From assembly GCA_040081265.1 (NCBI GenBank), contig JBEBGV010000022.1, positions 1 through 63,129 of the forward strand: 63,129 bases of DNA, written 5' to 3'. This stretch comes from JBEBGV01 sp040081265 (GTDB taxonomy: Bacteria > Acidobacteriota > Vicinamibacteria > Vicinamibacterales > UBA2999). Numbering within the stretch: position 1 is the stretch's first letter; every line of letters starts with the position of its first letter. The position numbers and the translations under genes were made by a program. The notes under the pieces are model-generated. The model ran no database searches, was not told where the DNA came from, and worked only from the letters and a program-made list of their open reading frames with translations. Positions 33,336-44,179 of the stretch are shown here, one piece after another.

Positions 33336-35159
33336 CTATGAATCGTTCGCACGAGCCTTGACGTAGACCCGGTCGATGTTCCACAGCAGCCGGTGCGGGA
33401 TGACCGAGGGCAATGCGTTGCCAAATCGGTTGCTGAGCGGGAGCTTGGCCACCTGCGTCGGCAACCAGATCATCCACGACTGATCGTTGACGATGTTCTG
33501 GATGTCGGTCCACGCCTTCTTGCGCACGGCCAGGTCCGGCTCGGCCACGAGGATGTCGACGAGCGCGTCGATGCGCGCTTCTTCCGGCGTATCCGGCTTC
33601 GGCTGATTCGGATTCCAGTTGTGCGTCCGCCCGCTCGATCGCCAGACGTTCTGCCCCATCGCGGGGTCTGGCGGCACGCCCGACTGCAGCCCCAGCAGGA
33701 TGGCGTCGTACTGAAAGTCGTCACGCAGGTTGGTGATGATGGTGTTGAAATCGAGGGGCACCAGGTTGACCTTGATCCCCACCTTGGCGAGGTCGTCGCG
33801 GATGAAATTGGCCATCGCCACGCGCAGCGTATTGTTGCTGTTGGTCTTCAAGGTGAAGCTGACGGGATTGCCTTTGGTGTCTTCGAGCACGCCATCGCCG
33901 TTGCCATCTTTCCAGCCCAGGCTGGCCAGGAGCCGTTTGGATTCTGCGAGGTTGTAGTCGTACTTGACGATGTCCGGCGTGTACCACACCTTGTTGCCGG
34001 GCGTCGTCGTCGACCAGTTCTTCACCGCCTGCCCGTAAAACACGCTGGGGATCATGCTCTCCCGGTCGACGGCCATCGACACCGCACGACGGAAGACGGG
34101 ATCGTTGAACCAGGCGTACTTGGTCGGCGAGGCATACGGCTCGCCAAGCTTCCTGCCCTCAGTCGGCTTGCGCACGCGCGCCAGGTTGAACCAGAAGAAG
34201 TGCGTGGACAGTTCGGGACCGATCGTGTGCAGGGTGAAGTTCCCCTGCGCCTGGTTGTCCTGATACCACCCGAAATTTTCCGGTTTGACCTGGTCCATCC
34301 CGTCAATCTCACCAGCCCTGAACTTCAGGTCGACCGCATCCTGATCCGGCACGATGAGATAGACGACTTCGTCGAGGTACGGCAGGCGGTTGTTGGCCTG
34401 GTCTACGCCGAACCAATAGGGATTGGGCTCAATGACCGTCTTCTCGCCGGGCAGATACTGCTTCAGTCGGAAGGGACCGCTCGTGATCAGCTGATCAGGG
34501 GGCGTATCCACCGTATAAGTGGTTTCGAAGGTGCCGGCCTCCAGCGCCGGTCCGAGCACATGCTTGGGAACAATCGGCACCGACGAGGCCAGAGACACCA
34601 GCATCGCGTTGGGCGATGGTGTCTTGATCACCACCGTATGTGCATCCGGGGCGGTGATTTCGAACCGCTTGCCGTCCATCAGCAGGAGGTCCTGAACGCT
34701 CGGATGGACCTTGTCGTCGTAGGCGATCTGAAAGCTGAAGAGGACGTCGGCCGAGGTCATGGGTTTGCCGTCCGAAAACAGCGCACCTTGACGCAAATTG
34801 AACGTCCACGTCACCTTGTCGTCGGCTACCGACCACGTCTTGGCCAGGGCAGGCTCGGACTCCTGGGTTTCATTGTCGAATCCCGTCAAGGCGGTGTACA
34901 TCCGGTTGGTCACGTCGCTCGACGAGACCTCGTTGGCCATGAACGGGTTGAAGGTGCGGGGGGCCGAAATCTGGCCGATGACGAAGCGGCCGCCGTAGGT
35001 CCCGACGGTCGATACGGTGGTGACCGCCGGCTCAGCCGGGAGAGGCATCTGCGGTCGGGCGGTCGCGGCGCGTTCGCTCCCACCGCCGCACCCGGCGGCC
35101 AGCGTCGCCACCACCAGCACCGCGGCAAGTCCCCGACACCGATTCATGGTCAGTCGCAT
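33336..35159 (-). CDS. oppA: Oligopeptide-binding lipoprotein OppA (SBP_bac_5)
   Basis: 607 residues from ATG 35159, with GGAG nine bases upstream. A lipoprotein signal (LAAVLVVATLAAGC, lipidated Cys 24) is followed by a linker and the SBP_bac_5 fold (TFNPFMANEVSSSDVTNRMY, ALAKTWSVADDKVTWTFNLR, FRRAVSMAVDRESM). It captures peptides or similar substrates in the periplasm for OppBC-DF. It has its own promoter between ilvD and oppA. Exact substrate is not predictable. Confidence 0.93.
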   Translation of the reverse strand: MRLTMNRCRGLAAVLVVATLAAGCGGGSERAATARPQMPLPAEPAVTTVSTVGTYGGRFVIGQISAPRTFNPFMANEVSSSDVTNRMYTALTGFDNETQESEPALAKTWSVADDKVTWTFNLRQGALFSDGKPMTSADVLFSFQIAYDDKVHPSVQDLLLMDGKRFEITAPDAHTVVIKTPSPNAMLVSLASSVPIVPKHVLGPALEAGTFETTYTVDTPPDQLITSGPFRLKQYLPGEKTVIEPNPYWFGVDQANNRLPYLDEVVYLIVPDQDAVDLKFRAGEIDGMDQVKPENFGWYQDNQAQGNFTLHTIGPELSTHFFWFNLARVRKPTEGRKLGEPYASPTKYAWFNDPVFRRAVSMAVDRESMIPSVFYGQAVKNWSTTTPGNKVWYTPDIVKYDYNLAESKRLLASLGWKDGNGDGVLEDTKGNPVSFTLKTNSNNTLRVAMANFIRDDLAKVGIKVNLVPLDFNTIITNLRDDFQYDAILLGLQSGVPPDPAMGQNVWRSSGRTHNWNPNQPKPDTPEEARIDALVDILVAEPDLAVRKKAWTDIQNIVNDQSWMIWLPTQVAKLPLSNRFGNALPSVIPHRLLWNIDRVYVKARANDS

Positions 35160-35180
35160 CTACAGTTCTCCGGCCCGCCG

Positions 35181-35186
35181 ATTATA
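35181..35186 (-). promoter_or_regulatory. -10 box of the opp operon promoter
   Basis: A perfect TATAAT on the minus strand, 22 bases before the oppA ATG, in the short gap after ilvD. The expected -35 position reads TAGGGA and is weak. It suggests opp can be transcribed separately from ilv. Confidence 0.6.
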
Positions 35187-35206
35187 GTGTGCGACTTCGA
35201 GCTTCC

Positions 35207-36877
<1,671 letters not shown>

Positions 36878-36914
36878 GCCGGGTCTATCGCTTTCCAATG
36901 TGGCGCAGACCCGG
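36878..36914. repeat. Palindrome between ilvC and ilvD
   Basis: Arms GCCGGGTCT and AGACCCGGC around 19 bases; it occupies almost the whole ilvC-ilvD gap, starting right after the ilvC TAG. It belongs to the REP-like family, with a longer loop. An RNA hairpin here could affect relative ilvC and ilvD expression. Confidence 0.7.
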
Positions 36915-36915
36915 C

Positions 36916-37944
36916 CTACACGGTCACCGGCTGCGGTGCGGTCACGGGGTCGAGGAACGGCATCATCGCGCGAAGCTTGGCGCCGACGACCTCGATCGGA
37001 TGGTCGGCATCAGCCAGACGCATTTTCTTGAAGTTGGGAATGCCCGCCTCGTTCTCCGCGATCCACTTCTTCGCGAACTCGCCGGACTGAATCTCAGACA
37101 GCAGCTGACGCATCGCTTCCTTGGTCTGCTCGGTCACGATGCGCGGGCCTGCCGTGTAGTCGCCCCACTCGGCGGTGTCGCTGATCGAATAACGCATGTA
37201 ACCGAGGCCACCGCGATACATCAGATCGACGATGAGCTTGAGCTCGTGAAGGCACTCGAAGTAGGCCACTTCAGGCTGATAGCCCGCGTTGACGAGCGTC
37301 TCGAAGGCCGCCTTGACCAGCGCCGACGTTCCACCGCAGAGGACCGCCTGCTCGCCGAACAGATCCGTCTCGGTCTCTTCAGTAAACGTCGTCTCGATCA
37401 CACCCGCGCGGGTGCAGCCGATCCCGCGACCGTATGACAGCGCCAGCGCCCGGGCATGTCCCGTCGCGTCCTGATGCACGGCCAGCAGGCCCGGGGTGCC
37501 GCCGCCTTCGGTGAACACCTCACGCACGCGATGACCCGGCGCCTTGGGCGCGATCATCGTGACGTCGACGTCTGTGGGCGGGACGATGCAGTTGAACCGG
37601 ATGTTGAAGCCGTGGGCGAACATCAGCATCTTGCCGGCGGTCAGGTGCGGGCGGATGTCGGACTCGTAGACCGCGCGCTGACGCGTATCCGGGATCAGAA
37701 CCATGATGACGTCGGCCCACTTGGCCGCGTCGGCGACGCTCAGCACGCGAAGACCCGCCTTCGCTGCCTTGGCATTTGACGCACTCGTGCCGGGAAGGCC
37801 GACGACGACGTCCACGCCACTGTCCTTCAGGTTGAGGGCATGGGCGTGGCCCTGCGATCCGTAGCCAATTACCGCCACCTTGCGCTGACGAATCAGGCTC
37901 AGGTCCGCATCTTTGTCGTAGTACATCGTCGCTGCCATTGTCAC
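36916..37944 (-). CDS. ilvC: Ketol-acid reductoisomerase IlvC (class I)
   Basis: 342 residues, the class I length. NADPH motif VIGYGSQGHAHALNLKDSGV, and the KARI domain with GCTRAGVIETTFTEETETDL, then FGEQAVLCGG holding the Mg-binding acids. It isomerises and reduces acetolactate and acetohydroxybutyrate. It follows ilvN by 58 bases that contain a REP-like palindrome. Confidence 0.97.
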   Translation of the reverse strand: MTMAATMYYDKDADLSLIRQRKVAVIGYGSQGHAHALNLKDSGVDVVVGLPGTSASNAKAAKAGLRVLSVADAAKWADVIMVLIPDTRQRAVYESDIRPHLTAGKMLMFAHGFNIRFNCIVPPTDVDVTMIAPKAPGHRVREVFTEGGGTPGLLAVHQDATGHARALALSYGRGIGCTRAGVIETTFTEETETDLFGEQAVLCGGTSALVKAAFETLVNAGYQPEVAYFECLHELKLIVDLMYRGGLGYMRYSISDTAEWGDYTAGPRIVTEQTKEAMRQLLSEIQSGEFAKKWIAENEAGIPNFKKMRLADADHPIEVVGAKLRAMMPFLDPVTAPQPVTV

Positions 37945-37970
37945 AACTCCTCAGTTAGACCTTGATTGCT

Positions 37971-37992
37971 GCCGGGTCCGCAGGACCCGCCG
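37971..37992. repeat. REP-like palindrome between ilvN and ilvC
   Basis: CGGGTCC-GCA-GGACCCG inside a 22-base block identical to the one at 12636-12656 and its flank. The two genes are co-oriented, so here it is not at a convergent junction. Confidence 0.8.
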
Positions 37993-38002
37993 TTCTGTCG
38001 CT

Positions 38003-38506
38003 CTACGCGTATTGCGCGGTCGACAACGCGGTATCGCCGCGGCGCATGGCGACCTGGCCGGTCCGCACCATCTCGATGATGCCGAGCGGGGCCAGCCGCG
38101 CAATGACCGCATCCACGTGCGGTGGCTCACCGGTGATTTCCAGCGTCATCGTCTGCTCGCCGGTGTCAACGATGTGGGCACGGGTCTCGTCGACGACGCG
38201 CAGAAGGTTGGCGCGGTCGTGCCCGGCCACGGCCACCTTGACCAGCGCGAGGTCCCGCGCCACCGACGGCACCGCGCCGAGGTCCTCGACCTGCAGCACG
38301 TTGACCAGTTTGTACAGGTAGGCGGTGACACGATCCGCACTCACCTGATCGCTGTCGATCACGACCGTCATGCGTGACACGCCGGGCTCAGCCGTTCGAC
38401 CGACGGTCAGTGACTCGATGTTGAAGGCGCGGCGCCGGAACAGGTTGGCGACGCGGTTGAGCACGCCGGGTTTGTCTTCAACGAGGGCAACCAGAGTGTG
38501 ATGCAT
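38003..38506 (-). CDS. ilvN: Acetolactate synthase small subunit IlvN/IlvH
   Basis: 167 residues. N-terminal ACT domain (TLVALVEDKPGVLNRVANLF, then RRRAFNIESLTVG) that binds valine for feedback control, and the C-terminal ALS_ss domain (DLALVKVAVAGHDRANLLRV). It lies 52 bases after ilvB. Confidence 0.96.
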   Translation of the reverse strand: MHHTLVALVEDKPGVLNRVANLFRRRAFNIESLTVGRTAEPGVSRMTVVIDSDQVSADRVTAYLYKLVNVLQVEDLGAVPSVARDLALVKVAVAGHDRANLLRVVDETRAHIVDTGEQTMTLEITGEPPHVDAVIARLAPLGIIEMVRTGQVAMRRGDTALSTAQYA

Positions 38507-38558
38507 ATCCTTCTCGTGCTGTCGGTCAGGGGCAGACGTACCGGCCCGCCCTGCGGTG

Positions 38559-40283
38559 CTACATCGCGTCTTCGGCAGTCTCCACGAGGACCGACGGTTC
38601 GGGTCGACGAATCATCGCGTGCAGATCGGCGCCGGCCGGAACCATCGGGTAGACGCTGTCTTCCTGCTCGACGCGGAAGTCGACCACCACCGTTCCCTCA
38701 GCGTCCCTGGCACGCTGCACGGTATCCCGGACGTCGGAGCGCTTGTCCGCGCGCAGACCCATCAGGCCATGCGCCTCGGCCAGCTTCACGAAGTCGGGAC
38801 TGCGCAGCGGGGTCGCGGCATAGCGACGTTCGTAGAAAAATTCCTGCCACTGACGCACCATGCCGAGGAACCCGTTGTTGATGATCGCGACGTTCACCTT
38901 GACGCCTTCCTGGGCGGCCGTGCACAGCTCGGCCTGCGTCATCTGAAAACCGCCGTCACCCACAATCGCCCAGACCTCGGCGTCGGGACGGGCGATCTTC
39001 GCGCCAATCGCCGCCGGCAGCGCAAAGCCCATCGTGCCCAGGCCGCCCGAGGTGATCAGCGAGCGCGGTGTCTCGTGCTTGTAATACTGCGCTTCCCACA
39101 TCTGATGCTGGCCGACGTCGGTCACCACCACGGCCTTGCCTTCGGTGATGCGCCAGATGTCGTTGATGACGTGAGCAGCATAGAGATGCCCGTTGTCGGG
39201 GAGCGACTGGATGTCACGAACCGCCGTGTCCCCTTTCATCGAACCGATGTACTTCAGCCACTGACCGTGCTTGGCGGGTTCGAGGATGTCGAGGATGTCG
39301 CGTAGCGTCTCGCGCAGGTCACCGAGAATCGCCACGTCGGCAAGGATGTTCTTGTTGAGCTCGGACGGGTCGATGTCGATGTGAATTTTCTTGGCGTTGA
39401 GCCCGTACGTTTTTGTGTTTCCGGTGACACGATCGTCGAATCGCATGCCGAACGCGAGCAGGAGGTCGGCCTCCTGGATGGCATGGTTGACCCACGACTC
39501 GCCGTGCATCCCCATCATGCCGATGTTCAGCGGATGGCTCGCCGGGAACCCGCCCAGCCCCAGCAGTGTCATCGCCACGGGCACGTCCGCCAGCTCGGCG
39601 AAGGCACGCAGCTCCTTCATGGCATTGCCCTGAATCACGCCCTGCCCTGCCAGGATCACCGGCTTGCGCGAGGCCTTGATGAGCTCGACCGCACGCTCGA
39701 GATCAGACTTCTTGGCCGTGCCGAGCGGCCGGTAGCCGCGCATCTTCACCGCGCGGTCATCCCACTCCCACTCCATCGACGCCTGCTGCGCGTCCTTGGT
39801 GATGTCGACCAGCACCGGACCGGGGCGTCCCGACTTCGCCAGGTGAAAAGCCTCCTTGATCGCCGGCATGATGTCCTGCACGCGCGTCACCAGGTAGTTG
39901 TGCTTGGTGATCGGCAGGGTGATGCCGCAGATATCCGTCTCCTGGAAGGCGTCATACCCGATCAGCTTGCTCGGCACCTGCCCGGTGATGCAGACCATCG
40001 GCGACGAGTCCATCTGCGCCGTTGCAATGCCGGTCACCAGATTGGTCGCGCCGGGACCCGACGTCGCCATCGCCACGCCAACTTCACCGCTGGCTCGAGC
40101 GTAGCCGTCGGCCATGTGGGTGGCGCCCTGTTCGTGGCGTACCAGCACGTGCCGAATCGGGAAATCGAGCATCGCGTCATAGGCCGGCAGAATGGCACCG
40201 CCCGGGTAACCAAACACGGTGCGAACGCCCTCGTGACCCAGGCATTCCCAGATGATTTGCGCGCCAGTGCGTTGGATGGACAT
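38559..40283 (-). CDS. ilvB: Acetolactate synthase large subunit IlvB
   Basis: 574 residues from ATG 40283; an upstream TTG (40319) is less family-like. Thiamine-diphosphate enzyme: N-terminal EHEGVRTVFGYPGG-type segment (GHEGVRTVFGYPGGAILPAY) with the catalytic Glu in VRHEQGATHMADGYAR, FAD-binding middle domain, and ThDP motif GDGGFQMTQAELCTAAQEGV followed by NN. It condenses pyruvate with pyruvate or 2-oxobutyrate. It is the first gene of ilvBNCD. No leader peptide or T-box is evident in the 115 bases upstream. Confidence 0.97.
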   Translation of the reverse strand: MSIQRTGAQIIWECLGHEGVRTVFGYPGGAILPAYDAMLDFPIRHVLVRHEQGATHMADGYARASGEVGVAMATSGPGATNLVTGIATAQMDSSPMVCITGQVPSKLIGYDAFQETDICGITLPITKHNYLVTRVQDIMPAIKEAFHLAKSGRPGPVLVDITKDAQQASMEWEWDDRAVKMRGYRPLGTAKKSDLERAVELIKASRKPVILAGQGVIQGNAMKELRAFAELADVPVAMTLLGLGGFPASHPLNIGMMGMHGESWVNHAIQEADLLLAFGMRFDDRVTGNTKTYGLNAKKIHIDIDPSELNKNILADVAILGDLRETLRDILDILEPAKHGQWLKYIGSMKGDTAVRDIQSLPDNGHLYAAHVINDIWRITEGKAVVVTDVGQHQMWEAQYYKHETPRSLITSGGLGTMGFALPAAIGAKIARPDAEVWAIVGDGGFQMTQAELCTAAQEGVKVNVAIINNGFLGMVRQWQEFFYERRYAATPLRSPDFVKLAEAHGLMGLRADKRSDVRDTVQRARDAEGTVVVDFRVEQEDSVYPMVPAGADLHAMIRRPEPSVLVETAEDAM

Positions 40284-40398
40284 GGGAGACAGTGTGACGC
40301 GCGGGATCGCATCAGTCAAATTGATAGACCTTTAGACATGATAACGAACCGTAATATGGTCCGGGCCTTGAAGCTCTTCCACCCGGAGTGAGGTTGAA
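40284..40398. promoter_or_regulatory. Divergent ilvB / lipoprotein gene promoter region
   Basis: 115 bases between divergent genes, with a marked AT-rich patch at 40315-40358 (contains TTGATA at 40321 and TAATAT at 40352), unlike the GC-rich surroundings. Promoters for both directions should lie here, but I cannot fix -35/-10 pairs with confidence. Confidence 0.4.
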
Positions 40399-41181
40399 AT
40401 GACCAGACGCACACAAATCCTTGGAATTTTCGCTGTCGGGGCCATGCTATCGGCCTGCGGCGGCAGCGACAGTGTAAATACTGCGCAGTCAGATACAAAC
40501 TTACCGGCCGGCTCGCCCCAGGCCACGGCGTCTGGAGAGGCCGCGACTGGAACTCCGGCGGCGGGCTCCACGGGTTCGCGGGTGGGCCCTTCGGGCTCAA
40601 CTGCCCCGTCGGCGCCCCAGTCTGTCCGGATCGAACCGGCGGCCCCCCCGGTTCCTCAGTTCATCGAGGTGAACGTCCCGACCGGAACGAAGTTGCCGCT
40701 GGAGTTGCTCACGGCGGTGTCGTCCGACAAGAGCACGGTTGAGTCCGCGGTGCGGGCGCGACTCACCCGCGATGTGGTGATCGACGGGGTCGCGGCGATT
40801 CCCAGCGGAACCATCCTGACTGGCGTCGTGACCGAGGCCGATCGGGCAGGCCGCGTCAAGGGCCGGTCACGAGTGGCCTTCCGCTTCACCGAAGCGGACG
40901 TGCGCGGCACACCTGAACGCCTGCGCACCGAATCCCTTGTCTACATCGGCGAGGACTCGGTCAAAGGCGACGCAGCCCGAATCGGTGGCGGCGCCGTGGC
41001 CGGTGCCGTGATCGGCGGCATACTTGGCGGTGGCAAGGGCGCTGCCGAAGGGGCGGCCATTGGCGGTGGCGCGGGAACGGGCGTCGTGCTCGCGACTCGC
41101 GGCAAGGAAGTCGAAGTCGCCAGCGGCGCGTCGGTGACGGCGACCCTGGCGGGGCCGCTGACTATTCAGGTTCCTCGGTAG
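40399..41181 (+). CDS. Lipoprotein with glycine-zipper domain
   Basis: 260 residues. Lipobox MLSAC (Cys 20), a Ser/Thr/Pro/Gly-rich linker to about residue 85, then a beta-rich part (FIEVNVPTGTKLPLELLTAV, IPSGTILTGVVTEADRAGRV). A glycine zipper (GGGAVAGAVIGGILGGGKGA, about 197-230) that can insert into membranes follows. This resembles TraB/YMGG-like or SlyB-like outer-membrane lipoproteins. Function unknown. It ends 20 bases inside the convergent CDGSH gene. Confidence 0.75.
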   Translation: MTRRTQILGIFAVGAMLSACGGSDSVNTAQSDTNLPAGSPQATASGEAATGTPAAGSTGSRVGPSGSTAPSAPQSVRIEPAAPPVPQFIEVNVPTGTKLPLELLTAVSSDKSTVESAVRARLTRDVVIDGVAAIPSGTILTGVVTEADRAGRVKGRSRVAFRFTEADVRGTPERLRTESLVYIGEDSVKGDAARIGGGAVAGAVIGGILGGGKGAAEGAAIGGGAGTGVVLATRGKEVEVASGASVTATLAGPLTIQVPR

Positions 41182-41377
41182 GCGCGGGCGCGCCGCCAAC
41201 GAAACCGGCGCGCGCATGGGAGCCGTCACAAAACGGCTTCCGTGACGACGCGCCGCACCGGCACAGCGCAACGGGGTGACGGTCGATTGGGTAAGCCTTC
41301 CCTTCCCAGTCGACCACCGTCACCTCATCGCTGTCGATGACGTAGGGCCCATCCCGCCGCAGGCGAATCGTCACCAT
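41162..41377 (-). CDS. CDGSH iron-sulfur domain protein
   Basis: 71 residues. The zinc-finger-like motif CRCGASSRKPFCDGSH matches the CDGSH consensus (C-x-C-x2-S/T-x3-P-x-C-D-G-S-H), which binds a redox-active 2Fe-2S cluster through three Cys and one His. The first 35 residues form a beta strand region. ATG overlaps the stop of the CoA-binding gene as TGATG, so the two are coupled. It overlaps the 3' end of the lipoprotein gene on the other strand by 20 bases. Confidence 0.9.
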   Translation of the reverse strand: MVTIRLRRDGPYVIDSDEVTVVDWEGKAYPIDRHPVALCRCGASSRKPFCDGSHARAGFVGGAPAPTEEPE

Positions 41378-41748
41378 CAGAAATCCCGCGGACTCCGACC
41401 AATCCCCACGATGCTGCAGGCGACGATCACCTTCAGCCCCTGCCGCCTCGCTTCATCCACGACCGAGTCGTCATCAGCACCGGGGTTCAGCCAGACTTCA
41501 CCGACTTTCTTCCGCACGAGATCCGGAATGAGCCGCACACCAACCTCTGGCGGCACGTACACGGTCACCATCTCGATCGGCCCCGGCACGTCGAGCACCG
41601 ACGCATACGCCGTGAGCCCTTCGACCTCGGTGACGCGCGGGTTGATCGGGACGACGTCGTAGCCGGCCTCGCGAAACGCGCGCACAGCCTTGTTGCCGAA
41701 CTTGCTGCGATCGGTGGATGCGCCGACAACCGCGACGACTTTGCCCAT
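41377..41748 (-). CDS. CoA-binding domain protein (CoA_binding_2)
   Basis: 123 residues, a single Rossmann fold: VVAVVGASTDRSKFGNKAVR, YDVVPINPRVTEVEGL and GEVWLNPGADDDSVVDEARR. This matches YccU-like small CoA-binding proteins. The function of such proteins is not well established. It is co-transcribed with the CDGSH protein and divergent from the glycosyltransferase gene. Confidence 0.9.
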   Translation of the reverse strand: MGKVVAVVGASTDRSKFGNKAVRAFREAGYDVVPINPRVTEVEGLTAYASVLDVPGPIEMVTVYVPPEVGVRLIPDLVRKKVGEVWLNPGADDDSVVDEARRQGLKVIVACSIVGIGRSPRDF

Positions 41749-41794
41749 ACTGCATTATCGCGCCTCACGCGACCGGCGCGAGGTGCGGGATACA

Positions 41795-43456
41795 ATGCCG
41801 GCGGTGCGTGCCCCGCTCGTCACACTGGTCCTGCTGTCGCTCCTGACCTTCGCGCTTGGACTCGGCCGTCAAGCCATCACCGATGGTGACGAGGGGTACT
41901 ACGCAGAAGCGTCGCGCGAGATGGTGGAAAGCGGTGACTGGCTGACGCCGCATTTCAACTACGCGGACCGCTGGCAAAAACCCATCCTCTACTACTGGGC
42001 CTCGGCCGCAACCTTTGCCGTCGCCGGCGTCAGCGAATGGGGTGCGCGCGGCTTTGCTGCCGCGTCGGGCATTGCGCTCGTGCTGCTCACCTACGCGATC
42101 GGCCTGCGGCTGCTCACACACACAGACGACGCCTGGCTCGGGGCCGCCATCGTCGCGACCTGCTACGGCTACTTCATGCTGGCCCGACTCGCCCTCCCTG
42201 ATCTGCCGCTGGCGCTCTTCGCCACGCTGGCGGTGTACCTCTGGCTCGAACGTCGCCCGGGATTGGCTGGTCTTGCAGCCGCGATGGGTTTCCTGGACAA
42301 GGGGCCCCTCGCGCTCGTGGTACCGGCACTGATCCTCATCCCGATCGCCTGGCGCGAGCACACATGGAAGGCCACTCAAGGCGATCTCCGTCCCGTCAGC
42401 TTCCGGCCCGGCGATTTCGCGCTCGCCGGCCTCGTCTTCGTCGTGGTCGCCACACCGTGGTATGCGGCGATGTTCGCCACTCACGGCAGCGCCTATCTCC
42501 AGAGCTTCTTCATCGGCGACAACCTGGAGCGCTTTGCCACCGACCGGTTCAACTCACCGCGCGCGCTCTGGTTCTACGTCCCGATTGTGATCGGCGGGGT
42601 CTTCCCCTGGACCCTCTATCTCGTCGTGCTGCCGTGGAAGCGCGGCATCGACGTCATCAGGCGCCGCGCCGCCTTGACGCGTGAGGAGTGGCGTCTCGTC
42701 GTGTGGACGGTCGCGCCGCTGCTGTTCTTCACCGCCTCGGTTGGCAAGCAGCCGCGCTATATCCTTCCCGTGCTTCCCCCTCTGGCATTGCTGCTGGCGG
42801 CATCCATCGGCAAGCGCGTCCGCTTGGCGGCAACGCACCCGGGGGGCTCGCGCGGGCTCGCGATCGCCACGTGGGCAACTGCCGGACTCTATGTCGTGCT
42901 GGCCGCCCTGCTCTTCCGCGCCGGACCGGTCCTGATCAACGCCTACCCGTTGCTCTTGCTGGTCGGTCAGGCGACGTTTGTCGCGACCGCCATTGTTCTG
43001 GCATGGACCGCAGTCGGCAGGCAGTGGTTGGATCTTCCAGCGCGCATGACGATCGGGGCTGCTGGCGTACTCCTCAGCATCCAGTTCGGTGCGCTGGCCG
43101 GGATACGGCCAGAGGCCGTCGAAACCGTCGCGGCAGTCGTCCGCGCGAACCGATCGGCGAACGAATCGATTGCGACCTACCAGACCCTGCAGAGAAACCT
43201 CGTCTTCTACACGGGACTGCGCCAGGTTGAGTTGTACGATGATCGCCAGGCGATCGACTTCCTGAGTTCAGACGACCGGGTGTTGCTGGTGGCGCCAGCG
43301 AGCACCGTGCTGCGCCTCCAGCAGACCGGTGGCCTCGCACTCAAGGCCCTGGGGAGCGTTGACTATCTGGATCCGGCGTCGATCAGGCTGGACACGCTGC
43401 TCTTCCCGCAGTCTCGACGAGACGTCACCGACCTGCTGGTCGTCACCAATCGCTAG
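41795..43456 (+). CDS. ArnT/PMT-type membrane glycosyltransferase
   Basis: 553 residues from ATG 41795 (GTG 41804 also possible; TACAAT at 41791-41796 looks like a -10 box that would give a leaderless message from about 41803). About 11 membrane helices. The first periplasmic loop has the family signature ITDGDEGYYAEASREMVESG, then DWLTPHFN and RWQKPILYYW, with the acidic residues used for catalysis. Such GT39/83-type enzymes transfer sugars from polyprenyl-phosphate to proteins or lipid A. Acceptor not predictable. Confidence 0.88.
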   Translation: MPAVRAPLVTLVLLSLLTFALGLGRQAITDGDEGYYAEASREMVESGDWLTPHFNYADRWQKPILYYWASAATFAVAGVSEWGARGFAAASGIALVLLTYAIGLRLLTHTDDAWLGAAIVATCYGYFMLARLALPDLPLALFATLAVYLWLERRPGLAGLAAAMGFLDKGPLALVVPALILIPIAWREHTWKATQGDLRPVSFRPGDFALAGLVFVVVATPWYAAMFATHGSAYLQSFFIGDNLERFATDRFNSPRALWFYVPIVIGGVFPWTLYLVVLPWKRGIDVIRRRAALTREEWRLVVWTVAPLLFFTASVGKQPRYILPVLPPLALLLAASIGKRVRLAATHPGGSRGLAIATWATAGLYVVLAALLFRAGPVLINAYPLLLLVGQATFVATAIVLAWTAVGRQWLDLPARMTIGAAGVLLSIQFGALAGIRPEAVETVAAVVRANRSANESIATYQTLQRNLVFYTGLRQVELYDDRQAIDFLSSDDRVLLVAPASTVLRLQQTGGLALKALGSVDYLDPASIRLDTLLFPQSRRDVTDLLVVTNR

Positions 43457-43465
43457 ACCTCCGGC

Positions 43466-44164
43466 CTAACGAACTTCGATCTCGATCACCTGGGCACCTC
43501 GATCGGTGCCCGTGATGCGATGCATGCTCCCGGCCGGCGTCAGCACCCACTGCCCCGGCGAACTGAGAGCCGGCGACTGACTTCCCGCCACACTCGCGCC
43601 GCCCTCGACGAGTACCGCGACGACGGGAACGGCATGCTGGTGAGACGTGCTCGCAGACGCCGGCAGGCGAACGTCGTAGGCACGGAACGAGCGTCCCTCG
43701 AGCGCCACCTTCAGGAAGTCTGCCTGGATCGGCGGAAGCGTTGTCCATCCGCCCGGCTTCAGGTTCTCCACGCCGGTCAACGTGTAGGCTCGCTGGCCGG
43801 TCGCCCACACCGCATGCGCCGACGGCTTACCGGTGTACTCCGTGATGTTGACGCCACCAACCTCGCGGGCTCGGATGCCGCTCCACTCCTCGCCCGGCGC
43901 ACGGGTCCGAGTCGGTCCGTTCTCGATGTTCACGGTCAGGAGATCGTGGTCGTGGCGATGAACGAGGGTGACATCTTCTCCGGGAATGCGGACCTCCAGC
44001 ACTCGCAACGTCGCGTCCGAATGCACGACGCGATGCCGAGGCTCACGGTCGACGGAAATCACCTCGACCGACGCTGATGCGCCCGCGCGAACCTGGGCCA
44101 GCAACGGCGAAGAGACCAGCCCCATGAGTCCGACGACAAGGCCAAGCCGGGTGTGCCGCAGCAT
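43466..44164 (-). CDS. Secreted cupin-like protein
   Basis: 232 residues. A signal peptide (LGLVVGLMGLVSSPLLAQ) precedes two cupin-like halves. The first has a metal-type motif HRHDHDLLTVN, the second has STSHQHAVPVVAVLVEGGAS and PGQWVLTPAGSMHRI. It could be a periplasmic bicupin; no enzymatic role can be named. It is convergent with the glycosyltransferase gene and 15 bases downstream of the glcD-like gene. Confidence 0.72.
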   Translation of the reverse strand: MLRHTRLGLVVGLMGLVSSPLLAQVRAGASASVEVISVDREPRHRVVHSDATLRVLEVRIPGEDVTLVHRHDHDLLTVNIENGPTRTRAPGEEWSGIRAREVGGVNITEYTGKPSAHAVWATGQRAYTLTGVENLKPGGWTTLPPIQADFLKVALEGRSFRAYDVRLPASASTSHQHAVPVVAVLVEGGASVAGSQSPALSSPGQWVLTPAGSMHRITGTDRGAQVIEIEVR

Positions 44165-44179
44165 CTCGTGCCTCCGCTC

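Noticed and set aside
40284..40398. Leader peptide or T-box attenuation upstream of ilvB
   Set aside because: No short frame rich in Ile/Val/Leu codons and no T-box sequence seen in the 115 bases.
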